Source of the DNA: Cohnella zeiphila
GTDB lineage: Bacteria > Bacillota > Bacilli > Paenibacillales > Paenibacillaceae
Reading direction: 5' to 3'
DNA: 64,000 nt
Assembly: GCF_014212055.1 (NCBI RefSeq)
Contig: NZ_JACJVO010000028.1
Coordinates: 62,001-126,000, forward strand
In this document: positions 15,379 through 24,155 of the stretch, in pieces
Layout: each line of letters starts with the position of its first letter
Position numbering within the stretch: position 1 is the stretch's first letter
The notes under the pieces: model-generated
Seen by the model: only the letters and a program-made list of their open reading frames with translations
Database searches by the model: none
What the model was told of the DNA's origin: nothing
Program-made: the position numbers and the translations under genes

Positions 15379-18300
15379 ATGATGCATCGACAGGCTTCGG
15401 AGAAGGCGGTCCGGATCTGGGAAGAGGACGTGTCCATTCCGACTTACGGCACCGGCGCCCCCGACCGCAACCCGATGTTTTTGGAGAAGCGGGTGTACCA
15501 AGGAAGCTCGGGGAGGGTTTATCCGCACCCGGTCATCGACAAGATCGAAGACGAGAAGAAGCCGCAGACTTATCGGCTCGCCATCCTGGAGAACGAGTAC
15601 GTTCGCATCGAGATCATGCCGGAGCTCGGCGGGCGCATCTACCGGGCGCTGGACAAGACGAACCAATACGACTTCGTCTACTACAACCGGGTCATCAAGC
15701 CGGCGCTGGTCGGACTCGCAGGGCCGTGGATCTCCGGCGGCATCGAGTTCAACTGGCCGCAGCATCACCGTCCGAACACGTACGGGCCGGTCGAGTACAA
15801 GCTCGAAGAGCGCGAAGACGGCAGCGCCACCGTATGGGTGAGCGAGATCGACCGCATGTACGGAACGAAGGTGACGGCGGGCTTCAGCCTGCATCCGGGA
15901 AAAGCGTACCTCGAAATCTCGGCCCAGCTCTACAACCGCACGCCCGAGCCGCAGACGTTCCTTTGGTGGGCGAACCCGGCCGTCGCGGTGAACGATCATA
16001 CGCAGTCGGTTTTCCCGCCGGACGTCACCGCCGTCTTCGACCATGGCAAGCGAGACGTCTCGCGGTTCCCGATCGCGACCGGCACGTATTACAAGATGGA
16101 CTACTCCGCAGGCGTCGACATCTCGCGCTACCGCAACATTCCGGTGCCGACGTCTTATATGGCCTACAAATCCGACTACAATTTCGTCGGAGGCTACGAC
16201 CACAACGTGCAGGCGGGCTTGCTGCACGTTGCCAACCATCACGTCTCGCCGGGCAAAAAGCAATGGACCTGGGGCAACGGAGAATTCGGGCAGGCTTGGG
16301 ACCGCAACCTGACGGACGAGGACGGACCTTACATCGAGCTGATGACCGGCGTCTACACGGACAACCAGCCGGACTTCACATGGCTCGCTCCTTACGAGGA
16401 GAAGTCGTTCACCCAGTATTTCATGCCGTACAAGAACATCGGCGTCGTCAAAAACGCCTCCATCGACGCGGCCGTCAATCTGGAAGTCGACGACCGGACG
16501 CGGGAAGCGACCGTACAGGCTTACGCGACTTCGGCGTTCGAAGGGGCGACCGTGGAACTGAAGGGCAGGAAGCGGGTTTACGTGAACGAGAGCGTAACGC
16601 TGTCCCCGGTATCGACCTTCAAGTCGGTCGTCACGCTCGATGAAGACGATCGGGCGCATGATCTGACCGTAACGGTTCGGACCGCCGACGGGAAGCTGCT
16701 CGTCAGCTATCGTCCCGCCGCGCCGTCGATCGAGGAGGTGCCGGAAGCGGCGAAGCCGCTGCCGGAACCGCAGGAGCTGCGGACGAACGAGCAGCTTTAT
16801 CTGGCCGGACTGCATCTGGAGCAGTACCGCCATGCGACGTTCGAGCCGGAGGCTTATTACCTCGAAGGGCTGAGACGCGATCCGAGCGATATCCGCATCA
16901 ACGTCGCGTACGGCACGCTGCTGCTGCGAAGAGGTCAGTTCGGCATGGCCGAGGAGCACTTCCGCCGAGCGGTGAAGTCGCTCACCTGGCGCAATCCGAA
17001 CCCGTACGACAGCGAAGCGCTTTATCAGCTCGGCTTTGCGCTGAAGCTGCAAGGAAAGGACGAGGAAGCGTTCGCCGCCCTGTATAAGTCGACTTGGTCG
17101 GCCGCTTGGCAGGACGCCGGATACTTCACGCTGGCCCAGATCGCGGCGGCGCATGGCTCCTATGAAGAAGCTTTCGAACTGATCGAGCGCGCGCTCGTCC
17201 GCAATGCGCGCAATTATAAGGCGCGTCACCTGAAAGCGGCGCTGCTGCGCAAGCTGGGCCGCTTTCAGGACGCTTCCGATTATGCGGCCGAGACGCTGGC
17301 GATCGACGTGGCGGATTTCGGCTCGGCCAACGAGCGGGTTCTCGCTTGCCGGGTATCCGGGGACGCCTCGGGAGCCTCGGCTGTGCTCGCGGAGCTGAAC
17401 CGCCTGATGCACGGAGACGCGCACAACTATTTGAATCTGGCGGCCGACTACGCGTTCGCCGGCTTGTTCCGGGAAGCGATCGAGGTGCTGAACCGGATCG
17501 TGCCGGACGCATCCGCAGAAGCTTATCCGATGGTTCTCTACACGCTCGGCTACCTGCACGAGCGCTGCGGAGACGCGGCGGAAGCGGCGCGTTACCGAGC
17601 CGCCGGCCGCGCGGCGAAGGCGGACTACTGCTTCCCGAACAGCTTGTTCGATCTGCTCGTGCTGGAGAGCGCGATTCGCGCCGATGCCGCGGACGACAAG
17701 GCGAATTATTATCTCGGCAACTGGATGTACGACAAGAAGCGGCACGAGGAGGCCATTGCGGCGTGGGAAGCGTCCCGAGCGGCGAACGACGCCTTCCCGA
17801 CCGTTCATCGCAATCTGGCGCTCGCTTATTACAACAAGCAGGGCGATCCCGAACGGGCGCTGGCTTCGCTGGAGAGAGCTTATTCCCTCTGCGAAGAGGA
17901 CGCGCGCGTCCTGTACGAGCTGGATCAGCTTTATAAGAAGCTGGGCGAGGCTCCGGAGAAACGCTTCGAACGGTTATCGGCGCGCAAGCCGATCGTCGGG
18001 AAGCGGGACGACCTGTATCTTGAATTCGTAACGCTTCTGAACGCGCTCGGCCGTCATGACGAAGCGATGAGCGCACTCGCACACCGCAAGTTCCATCCGT
18101 GGGAAGGCGGCGAAGGCAAGGCGACCGGACAGCATGTAACGTCGCACGTCGAGGCTGCGAAGCGGGCGATCGCCGAGCGGCGGTTTGAAGAAGCGGTCAT
18201 CTGCCTGAAGGCTGCGCTGGTCTACCCGGACAACCTGGGAGAAGGCAAGCTGACCGGCGCGCAGGAGAACAACGTCTATTATTACTTGGGGCTGGCCAAT

Positions 18301-18726
18301 GAGGGGCTCGGACGGAAAGAAGAAGCCGAAGAGAGCTTCCGGGCCGCCTCCCAAGGGCTGGAAGAGCCGGCCAGCGCGATGTACTATAACGACCAGCCGC
18401 CGGATATGATTTTCTACCAAGGATTGGCCTGGAGCAAGCTCGGCGTCGAAAAGGAAGCGAAGCGCCGGTTCAACAAGCTGATCGACTACGCCGAAAAGCA
18501 CTTGAACGACGACGTAAAGTTCGATTACTTCGCCGTCTCGCTGCCGGACTTCCTCGTGTTCGAGGACGACTTGAACCGCCGGAACCGGATTCATTGCCGG
18601 TACATGCGCGGTCTCGGCCTGCTCGGCCTCGGCCGCGATGACGAAGCGGCCGAGGAGCTGCGGCAGGTGCTGGCGATGGACGCGAATCATCCGGGCGCCC
18701 GGATCCATCTGGCGCTGATCGGTTAA
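15379..18726 (+). CDS. DUF5107 and tetratricopeptide repeat protein
   Basis: A 1115-residue cytoplasmic protein, behind GGAGGAGGG. Residues about 30-360 form a DUF5107 domain, an aldose-mutarotase-like beta-sandwich: YRLAILENEYVRIEIMPELG, GRIYRALDKTNQYDFVYYN, GGIEFNWPQHHRPNT, QTFLWWANPAVAVND. This is followed by a linker and a long helical array of TPR motifs from about residue 450 to the end (for example YLEGLRRDPSDIRINVAYGT). No signal peptide is visible. The fold and the AraC neighbour suggest carbohydrate recognition or processing of glycans; enzymatic activity for this architecture is not established here. Terminated by its own hairpin. Confidence 0.85.
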   Translation: MMHRQASEKAVRIWEEDVSIPTYGTGAPDRNPMFLEKRVYQGSSGRVYPHPVIDKIEDEKKPQTYRLAILENEYVRIEIMPELGGRIYRALDKTNQYDFVYYNRVIKPALVGLAGPWISGGIEFNWPQHHRPNTYGPVEYKLEEREDGSATVWVSEIDRMYGTKVTAGFSLHPGKAYLEISAQLYNRTPEPQTFLWWANPAVAVNDHTQSVFPPDVTAVFDHGKRDVSRFPIATGTYYKMDYSAGVDISRYRNIPVPTSYMAYKSDYNFVGGYDHNVQAGLLHVANHHVSPGKKQWTWGNGEFGQAWDRNLTDEDGPYIELMTGVYTDNQPDFTWLAPYEEKSFTQYFMPYKNIGVVKNASIDAAVNLEVDDRTREATVQAYATSAFEGATVELKGRKRVYVNESVTLSPVSTFKSVVTLDEDDRAHDLTVTVRTADGKLLVSYRPAAPSIEEVPEAAKPLPEPQELRTNEQLYLAGLHLEQYRHATFEPEAYYLEGLRRDPSDIRINVAYGTLLLRRGQFGMAEEHFRRAVKSLTWRNPNPYDSEALYQLGFALKLQGKDEEAFAALYKSTWSAAWQDAGYFTLAQIAAAHGSYEEAFELIERALVRNARNYKARHLKAALLRKLGRFQDASDYAAETLAIDVADFGSANERVLACRVSGDASGASAVLAELNRLMHGDAHNYLNLAADYAFAGLFREAIEVLNRIVPDASAEAYPMVLYTLGYLHERCGDAAEAARYRAAGRAAKADYCFPNSLFDLLVLESAIRADAADDKANYYLGNWMYDKKRHEEAIAAWEASRAANDAFPTVHRNLALAYYNKQGDPERALASLERAYSLCEEDARVLYELDQLYKKLGEAPEKRFERLSARKPIVGKRDDLYLEFVTLLNALGRHDEAMSALAHRKFHPWEGGEGKATGQHVTSHVEAAKRAIAERRFEEAVICLKAALVYPDNLGEGKLTGAQENNVYYYLGLANEGLGRKEEAEESFRAASQGLEEPASAMYYNDQPPDMIFYQGLAWSKLGVEKEAKRRFNKLIDYAEKHLNDDVKFDYFAVSLPDFLVFEDDLNRRNRIHCRYMRGLGLLGLGRDDEAAEELRQVLAMDANHPGARIHLALIG

Positions 18727-18732
18727 ATAGGG

Positions 18733-18794
18733 CTTCCCGCACCAGGACGTACTGCTTCGGCAGCAAGCGCCCTGGAGGTGCGGGAAGTTTTTTT
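18733..18794 (+). terminator. Terminator after the DUF5107/TPR gene
   Basis: CTTCCCGCACC and GGTGCGGGAAG form an 11-bp base stem with an inner GCTTCGGCAGC hairpin, followed by seven T residues. Confidence 0.9.
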
Positions 18795-18930
18795 GCAAGA
18801 CGGTCCGATGGTGTTGCGAGCGCTTGCCTGAATGATACAATGGAGTGGACAACTAGAAAGGTTCGGCTCATGCGGCTCGAACAGGAAATTCTCCTTTTAT
18901 CATGCATAGAATGACCGTTTGGGCCCAATG

Positions 18931-19061
18931 AACCGGAAAATCTCCTTTTCATTCGATCGGATCGCGCCTATTCTCGTCCGGGAACGGAGATATAGGGAGG
19001 TTTTCCGTTCCAATCGCATATTTCGGCGCTGGAGGCCGGATTGGATGGAGATTTCCCGGTT
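18931..19061. repeat. Palindromic element (nested inverted repeats, MITE- or REP-like)
   Basis: The outer arms AACCGGAAAATCTCC (18931-18945) and GGAGATTTCCCGGTT (19047-19061) are inverted copies with one mismatch. The inner arms GGAACGGA (18981-18988) and TCCGTTCC (19004-19011) are perfect. A partial direct copy of the left arm (GGAAATTCTCCTTTTATCAT) occurs at about 18880-18905. No coding sequence is seen. It immediately precedes the phosphotransferase remnant. Confidence 0.65.
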
Positions 19062-19075
19062 CGCGGTCATTCGGC

Positions 19076-19375
19076 GACGGAAACGGCTCTAAGATTCGGG
19101 AATTCCGGGAATTCACCCGGGGCTGGGCGAACAGCGCGTACGGGATCCGGCTGGAAGACGGAAGGCAAGTCGTGTTGAAGGCGCGGCCGCCGGCTTCGAT
19201 CGGGTTCATGCGCTGCGAAGTCGATCTGATGAGGACCGAAGTATCGGCGATGAGACGGTTGTCGGCCGCGGACCCGACGTTTTCCGTTCCGCGCATCCTC
19301 CTGTACGACGACTCGTTGGAACGGCTCCCCGTCGAATATTTTATTATGGATCATGTTAATAGCAGGATTGAAACG
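19076..19375 (+). pseudogene. Phosphotransferase (aminoglycoside phosphotransferase family), N-terminal fragment
   Basis: One frame reads REFTRGWANSAYGIRLEDGR, then QVVLKARPPASIGFMRCEVD, LMRTEVSAMRRLSAADPTF and VPRILLYDDSLERLPVEYFI followed by MDHVNS. This is the nucleotide-binding lobe of the APH/phosphotransferase family, with the ATP-binding lysine in VVLK. After MDHVNS homology ends abruptly, and the catalytic HGD loop and the whole C-terminal lobe are missing. The 5' end is poorly defined and abuts a palindromic element. A ribosome binding site and the SRPBCC gene follow directly. Confidence 0.65.
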
Positions 19376-19442
19376 ATTTGCGGAATGACCCGATTGCGTT
19401 CGAACAGGCTCGGAGCTCCGATTACAAAAGGAGGAATGAGGA

Positions 19443-19922
19443 GTGGTTCAAATGTCCGGAGAAAAGAGAATCGATACGGCGTCAAGGGTGATTCGGGCAA
19501 CGCCGCGAACGATTTACAAGGCCTTCGTGAATCCGGAAGATTTGGTCAAATGGCTGCCTCCGGAAGGAATGAAGGGACAGATCGAAACATTCGACGCGCG
19601 AAGCGGCGGATCTTACAGGATGTCCCTGACTTACCTGAACGCGGACCATGCCACGGCCGGCAAGACGTCCGAGGATACCGACGTTGTCGAGGGCAAATTC
19701 CTCGAGCTGGTTCCCGATGAGCGAATCGTTCAGCTCGTGCAGTTCGAATCGAACGATCCCGCATTCGCCGGAGACATGATCATGACGTGGAGCTTGTCTC
19801 CCGTTCCGGAAGGCACCGAAGTGACCATCGTCTGCGAGAATGTTCCCGAAGGCATTCGTCCGGAAGACCACGACATCGGATTGAAATCCTCCTTGGCGAA
19901 TCTCGCCTCATTCGCGGAATGA
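19443..19922 (+). CDS. SRPBCC family protein (AHSA1/START-like)
   Basis: A 159-residue protein of the AHSA1-type START fold. The family pattern is clear: ASRVIRATPRTIYKAFVNPE, DLVKWLPPEGMKGQIETFDA, GGSYRMSLTY, then VVEGKFLELVPDERIVQLVQ and MTWSLSPVPEGTEVTI. These small proteins bind hydrophobic ligands in a deep cavity and their physiological roles are mostly unknown. GTG 19443 is chosen because AAAGGAGG lies 8 bases upstream; ATG 19452 is an alternative. Followed by a strong shared terminator. Confidence 0.88.
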   Translation: MVQMSGEKRIDTASRVIRATPRTIYKAFVNPEDLVKWLPPEGMKGQIETFDARSGGSYRMSLTYLNADHATAGKTSEDTDVVEGKFLELVPDERIVQLVQFESNDPAFAGDMIMTWSLSPVPEGTEVTIVCENVPEGIRPEDHDIGLKSSLANLASFAE

Positions 19923-19926
19923 AAAA

Positions 19927-19967
19927 CAGACCCAAGCCGAGCCCGAAGGGGTCCAGGCTTGGGTCTG
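19927..19967. terminator. Bidirectional terminator between SRPBCC gene and hflX
   Basis: CAGACCCAAGCC and GGCTTGGGTCTG form a 12-bp stem between two convergent genes. Confidence 0.85.
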
Positions 19968-19993
19968 CCGCTTGTTAGAGGCTTGCGATGCGG

Positions 19994-21259
19994 TTACAGC
20001 TCGATAAAATCGTGACGGTACTTCTCGTAATCGGCCGCCTTGCATTCCAGCGTCAGCCGGGTGCCGTTCTCTTCGTAAGCGGTCGATTCGATGTGGGCAT
20101 GCTTGTTGAAGTAAGCGACCAATCGGCCCTGATCGAACGGAACGAGAATTTCCCGCCGGACGTATCCGCCAAAGATTCGCCCGCGGATTTGTTCGGTCAA
20201 CGTCTCGATGCCGACCTTCCGTTTGGCGGAGAGATAAACGCCGTCGCTCTCCGAGCGCGGATAAGGCTCGTCGGTCAAATCCGTCTTATTGAACGCATAA
20301 AAAGCCGGGATCCGGTCCGCTCCGAGTTCCTTCAGCGTTTCGTTGGTGACGGCGATTTGCTCCTGATACGTCGGATGGGAGCGATCGACGACGTGAACGA
20401 GCAGATCGGCTTCGGCGACTTCCTCCAGCGTCGAACGGAACGCTTTGACCAGGTGGTGCGGCAGCCGGCTGACGAATCCGACCGTGTCCGCGAGCAGGAA
20501 CGATTTGCGATCGGGCAGCTCGATGCTGCGCACCGACGTTTCCAATGTGGCGAACAGCATGTCTTTGGCGAGCACCTGCTTCGCCGAGCCGGGATCGAAC
20601 GTTTCCAGTACGGCGTTCATCAGAGTCGATTTGCCCGAATTGGTATAGCCGACAAGACAGACGACCGGGACCTCGTTTTTCTTCCTGCGCTTGCGCTGGA
20701 CTTGACGCCGGGCGACCAGCTTCTCAAGCTCGGACTGCAGCGCGGCGATTCGTTCCTCGATTCGGCGCCGGTCGAGCTCCAGCTTGGTCTCGCCCGAACC
20801 GCGGTTTCTCAGCCCCGAACCGCCTCCTTGCCGGCCGAGCGACTCGCGCAAGCCTACCAGCCGCGGCAGCATATACTGCAGCTGAGCGACTTCCACCTGG
20901 AGCTGAGCCTCCCTTGTCTGAGCCCGTTCCGCGAAAATATCCAGGATCAGCAAGGTGCGGTCGATCACCCGCCGCTCCAGCGCCGCCTCCAGGTTGCGAA
21001 GTTGGGAGGGGGACAGCTCGTCGTTGAAAATGGCGGTCGACGCTCCCGCCGCTTCCAGCAGCGCCTTCAATTCTTCCACTTTTCCGCGTCCGATGTAATG
21101 TGAAGGGTTAATGTGCGCCGACTTCTGGCTGAGCTCGCCGGCCGCCTCGATGGCGCAAGCGTCCGCCAGGTTGCGCAGTTCTTCCATGGAATAAGCGAAG
21201 TCGGCCTGATGGGGCAGCTGAACGCCGACGATAACCGCTTTGTGCCGCGTTTGTTCCAT
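19994..21259 (-). CDS. hflX: GTPase HflX
   Basis: A 421-residue HflX, a ribosome-binding GTPase that in other bacteria splits stalled or stress-arrested 70S ribosomes. The N-terminal HflX domain (YIGRGKVEELKALLEAAGAS, FNDELSPSQLRNLE, DRTLLILDIFAERAQTREAQ) is followed by the coiled coil with the GSGETKLELDRRRIEERI segment and the G domain: G1 GYTNSGKST, G3 DTVGFVSRLP, G4 NKTD. The C-terminal domain ends YEKYRHDFIEL. ATG 21259 follows GGAGAGGATGAAAAGC. The roughly 300-base leader contains a short uORF, an antiterminator segment and an intrinsic terminator, so expression is probably controlled by attenuation. Confidence 0.95.
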   Translation of the reverse strand: MEQTRHKAVIVGVQLPHQADFAYSMEELRNLADACAIEAAGELSQKSAHINPSHYIGRGKVEELKALLEAAGASTAIFNDELSPSQLRNLEAALERRVIDRTLLILDIFAERAQTREAQLQVEVAQLQYMLPRLVGLRESLGRQGGGSGLRNRGSGETKLELDRRRIEERIAALQSELEKLVARRQVQRKRRKKNEVPVVCLVGYTNSGKSTLMNAVLETFDPGSAKQVLAKDMLFATLETSVRSIELPDRKSFLLADTVGFVSRLPHHLVKAFRSTLEEVAEADLLVHVVDRSHPTYQEQIAVTNETLKELGADRIPAFYAFNKTDLTDEPYPRSESDGVYLSAKRKVGIETLTEQIRGRIFGGYVRREILVPFDQGRLVAYFNKHAHIESTAYEENGTRLTLECKAADYEKYRHDFIEL

Positions 21260-21294
21260 ATGCTTTTCATCCTCTCCTGATAAAAATGCTAAAC

Positions 21295-21322
21295 AAAAAA
21301 CACAGGCTGCTCGCCTGTGTGA
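21295..21322 (-). terminator. Leader terminator (attenuator) upstream of hflX
   Basis: On the minus strand, CACACAGGC (21321-21313) pairs with GCCTGTGT (21307-21300), followed by TTTTTTG. It lies 36 bases before the hflX ATG and after the leader uORF, so readthrough is needed to express hflX. Confidence 0.8.
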
Positions 21323-21504
21323 GAAGATGAACCGGAGAATTCGGGAAGAAGATCCGCGGGGAGCGCAAACTCCCCGCCGCCGTTCCGGATCAAGCGGAAC
21401 GGCGAAGCGGCAGACGCGAAAATACCGAGAAGGCAATTCATGTCGCCATGAATGCCTTGCTTCGCGAATGGGGCGCTATGGACAGACCGAATCTGAGTTC
21501 TCTG

Positions 21505-21513
21505 CACACAGGC
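21505..21513 (-). promoter_or_regulatory. Antiterminator segment in the hflX leader
   Basis: The minus-strand sequence GCCTGTGTG is a perfect 9-base complement of the 5' arm of the leader terminator (21321-21313). Pairing of the two would prevent the terminator hairpin. The segment can also be hidden in a local GTTCTGC/GCAG-AGAAC hairpin, giving mutually exclusive states. Confidence 0.7.
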
Positions 21514-21533
21514 AGAACCTTGGCGCTAATCAA

Positions 21534-21572
21534 TTAGCCGCGCAAAGACCGAACCCGGATCCAATCTATCAC
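21534..21572 (-). CDS. hflX leader uORF, 12 residues
   Basis: GTG 21572 opens a 12-codon frame reading MIDWIRVRSLRG and ends in TAA at 21536-21534. GGAGGGG lies 5 bases upstream of the start. The peptide contains an R-V-R triplet, the +x+ pattern known to cause macrolide-dependent ribosome stalling in erm-type leader peptides. A small hairpin (GGCTAA/TTAGC) overlaps its stop codon, and the antiterminator segment begins about 20 bases downstream. Coding is inferred from position, ribosome binding site and the attenuator behind it. Confidence 0.6.
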   Translation of the reverse strand: MIDWIRVRSLRG

Positions 21573-21687
21573 ACGTACCCCTCCGTTCCTGGAAATTAGC
21601 AAGAGTTTATCACAATCGCGAGCGCAAGGCAATTCCTGGTGCGGATTTTGGGCCCGGGGCTTGCTTGTTTTTGAAATATTGAAATGT

Positions 21688-21722
21688 TAAAATCCTTGTG
21701 ATTTCATTCATGAAACGTTAAA
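21688..21722 (+). promoter_or_regulatory. Promoter -10 and LacI-type half operator of the LacI-SBP gene
   Basis: TTGTTT (21665-21670) and TAAAAT (21688-21693) are spaced 17 bp. Just downstream, TGAAACGTTAAA (21711-21722) matches 10 of 12 positions of the perfect palindrome TGAAACGTTTCA found in front of the aldose epimerase gene at 46918-46929. It suggests autoregulation. Confidence 0.5.
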
Positions 21723-21734
21723 GGAGGGCTCGAT

Positions 21735-23966
21735 CTGGCGACGATCAAGGATGTGGCGCTGCGCGCGGGGGTATCCGTCGGGACGGTATCCAACGTGCTG
21801 AACGGCCACACGAACAACGCGGATTTAATTGCCAAGGTAGAGTCCGCCATGAAAGAGTTGAATTACCGGCCGGACGCGAACGCCCGCAGCCTGAAGAGCA
21901 CGACGAGCAACGAAGTGGCTCTCGTTCTGCCGAACGTCGTCCATCCGGATATGCAGACTCTGCTTCACACGATCGAGCTGGAGCTCCGGGAGAGAGGCTA
22001 CAATCTGCTGCTGAAGATTAGCCAGAACAACCCGATTCTGGAGCGCATCTGCGTGGAGCAGTGCCTGGAACAGCGGGTGGAAGGCATCATCGCGTATACC
22101 GGCTCGCCGGTGGAAGATTTGCTGGACATCGTAGGAGGAACGAGACCGATTGTGTTCATCGGCAAGCGCAGCCGGCAGAGCGCGATGGCAGATTCCATTC
22201 TGATTCAATACGAGAAAGCGTTGGAGGAAGCGATCGCGCGGCTGCGGCGGCAGGGCGTCTCCGAGGTCGGATTGATCCTGGAGCGGGAGATGATGAACGG
22301 CAGCGGCGCGACGGAGATTTACGGCCGCTATTATTCCCGCCCGGACCATATACGCGCGGTCGATTACGGCAAGGAACGGGGATTCCAGGCGGCTTACGAG
22401 CTGCTGCACCGCAACGAACGCATGGGCGCGATCGTCACGGGCAACTATCTGATCTCGGAGGGAACCCGGAAGGCCATCCGGCTGCTTCGCCGGGAAGAAG
22501 TGGCCCATATCACGTTCAAAGAGCAGAATTGGATCGAGGATGAGGGGAATTACGCGGCGACGATCGGGGTTCCGTTCCGGAAAGTCGCAGAGTCCGCGGT
22601 CCGGAAGCTGATGGGCGCGATCGCCAGCCCGAACGCTTACGAGCCGATCACGGAAAGGTTCGAGGCGGAATACGCGGAGACCGTGCCGCTTCTCGCGAAC
22701 CTGGACCGGAGCCGGTCAACCGGCCATCCGCTGCGGCTGGCGATGTTCGATTGTCCGGCGGCCCACAGCCTGCGCATGCTCTCGGAGCTGTACACGAGGG
22801 AGACAGGGACGCGGATCGAACTCGAGATGCTCGCTTACAACGAGCTTCTTGACAGGCTTTACGCGCCGGAGTCCGGGCGGGGAGCGCCCGACGGCTTCAT
22901 GATGGACATCGCCTGGATCGACCGGCTGGTGAAGGACGGAATCGCAAGACCGCTAGGCGATCTGATCTCCGGACGGGACGGATACTTCGCGGATTTCGTA
23001 CCCGGCATGCTCAAGGAGTACGCGATGCAGGAGGACGAGCTGTACGGGGTGCCCTTCATGTCCGGTACGCAGCTGCTTTTTTTTCAGAAGGATCTGTTCG
23101 AGAACCCGAATCTGCGTCGCCAGTTCAAGCGCACGTACGGGACGGAGCTGCTTCCTCCCGCCACATGGGCGGAGTTCAATCTGGTCGCGGAGTTCTTCAC
23201 CCGGGAATGCAACGAGAAGTCTCCCGTCAAATACGGCTACGCGGGGGTCCAGGGGGCCAACGTGAACACGGCGATCTCGTTCCTGAACCGATTATGGGCC
23301 TATTCGAGCGACGTCTTCTCGGAGGACGGTTCCGTAATCGTAAACAGCGGCAATTCACTTTCCGCGCTCAAAAATATGACCAAAAGCTATCAATACGTGC
23401 CTCCGGGCGCCATGACCACGTGGGACGACACGGTGGCGAGCTTCGAATCGGGCGATGTCGCCATGGTCGTGCTGTACGATTCCCATGCGGTGGAGATCAA
23501 CGATTATACAAAGTCCAAAGTGGCGGGCAATATCGGCTACTCGCTGATTCCGGGAAGAACGCCGGTTCTGGGGGGATGGAGCCTGGGCGTGAGCCGAAGC
23601 AGCCGGAACGGGGAGGCCGCCGCGGATTTTCTGTTCTGGGCGTGCAGCAACGAAGCCGCGATTCCCGGCTCCCTTCTGGGGGGTTCGACGCTGCGGCAGG
23701 ATTACTACACCATCCGGGATCTGGAAAATTTGTACCCGTGGAAATCGCTGCTGCTCGAAAGCTACGGAATCAGCCGCAAAAGGCGGGTGCCGCCGGCATA
23801 CCGCGGGCTCGAGCGCGGAAGCGACGTCTACAACGGCGTCGTCGCCGAGGAGATCGACAAGGCGATCCGGGGAGCGTGCAGCGAGGAAGAGGCGCTGGCC
23901 AACATGGAGCGCAGGCTGCGCGCGATGGGGAGCGGCCGGGAAGCGACGGCTGGCCGGGAAAGTTAG
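21735..23966 (+). CDS. LacI-type regulator fused to an extracellular-solute-binding-protein domain
   Basis: A 743-residue protein. Residues 2-50 are a LacI helix-turn-helix: ATIKDVALRAGVSVGTVSNV followed by the LNGH hinge start. Residues about 60-310 are a periplasmic-binding-like sensor domain (EVALVLPNVVHPDMQTLLHT, EGIIAYTGSPVEDLLDIVGG). From about residue 328 the chain continues as a type 1 ABC solute-binding domain: LRLAMFDCPAAHSLRMLSEL, DELYGVPFMSGTQLLFFQKD and VLGGWSLGVSRSSRN. There is no signal peptide, so the binding-protein domain acts in the cytoplasm as a second ligand sensor. Translation appears to start at CTG 21735, 6 bases after GGAGGG; GTG 21753 would cut the DNA-binding helix. 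Its targets are probably glycan genes. Confidence 0.85.
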   Translation: MATIKDVALRAGVSVGTVSNVLNGHTNNADLIAKVESAMKELNYRPDANARSLKSTTSNEVALVLPNVVHPDMQTLLHTIELELRERGYNLLLKISQNNPILERICVEQCLEQRVEGIIAYTGSPVEDLLDIVGGTRPIVFIGKRSRQSAMADSILIQYEKALEEAIARLRRQGVSEVGLILEREMMNGSGATEIYGRYYSRPDHIRAVDYGKERGFQAAYELLHRNERMGAIVTGNYLISEGTRKAIRLLRREEVAHITFKEQNWIEDEGNYAATIGVPFRKVAESAVRKLMGAIASPNAYEPITERFEAEYAETVPLLANLDRSRSTGHPLRLAMFDCPAAHSLRMLSELYTRETGTRIELEMLAYNELLDRLYAPESGRGAPDGFMMDIAWIDRLVKDGIARPLGDLISGRDGYFADFVPGMLKEYAMQEDELYGVPFMSGTQLLFFQKDLFENPNLRRQFKRTYGTELLPPATWAEFNLVAEFFTRECNEKSPVKYGYAGVQGANVNTAISFLNRLWAYSSDVFSEDGSVIVNSGNSLSALKNMTKSYQYVPPGAMTTWDDTVASFESGDVAMVVLYDSHAVEINDYTKSKVAGNIGYSLIPGRTPVLGGWSLGVSRSSRNGEAAADFLFWACSNEAAIPGSLLGGSTLRQDYYTIRDLENLYPWKSLLLESYGISRKRRVPPAYRGLERGSDVYNGVVAEEIDKAIRGACSEEEALANMERRLRAMGSGREATAGRES

Positions 23967-24001
23967 GCCCGACTGCGGAAGACAAAATCATGGTTCCATT
24001 G

Positions 24002-24029
24002 AAAGCCGCAATCATCGCGGCTTTTTTAT
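24002..24029 (+). terminator. Terminator after the LacI-SBP gene
   Basis: AAAGCCGC-AATCATC-GCGGCTTT hairpin followed by TTTTATTT. Confidence 0.9.
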
Positions 24030-24103
24030 TTGATGGGAACAAAATTTATGGGCACGTTCGAGTCAGAAAAGAAGCCGCTCTTGACGAACATGGAAAATAA
24101 AGC

Positions 24104-24131
24104 TTGAAATATACACTAATCCGAGTATAAT
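24104..24131 (+). promoter_or_regulatory. Sigma-A promoter of the FGE-sulfatase operon
   Basis: TTGAAA (24104-24109) and a consensus TATAAT (24126-24131) separated by 16 bp. Transcription would start near 24138 and produce a leader of about 130 bases before the FGE gene. Confidence 0.75.
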
Positions 24132-24155
24132 ACTTATAATAAAACCTAACGCCGT

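Noticed and set aside
15361..17808. A very long open frame on the minus strand opposite the DUF5107/TPR gene
   Set aside because: It has an Arg/Val/Glu-rich composition without domains and arises from codon bias of the GC-rich plus-strand gene, which carries recognisable domains.
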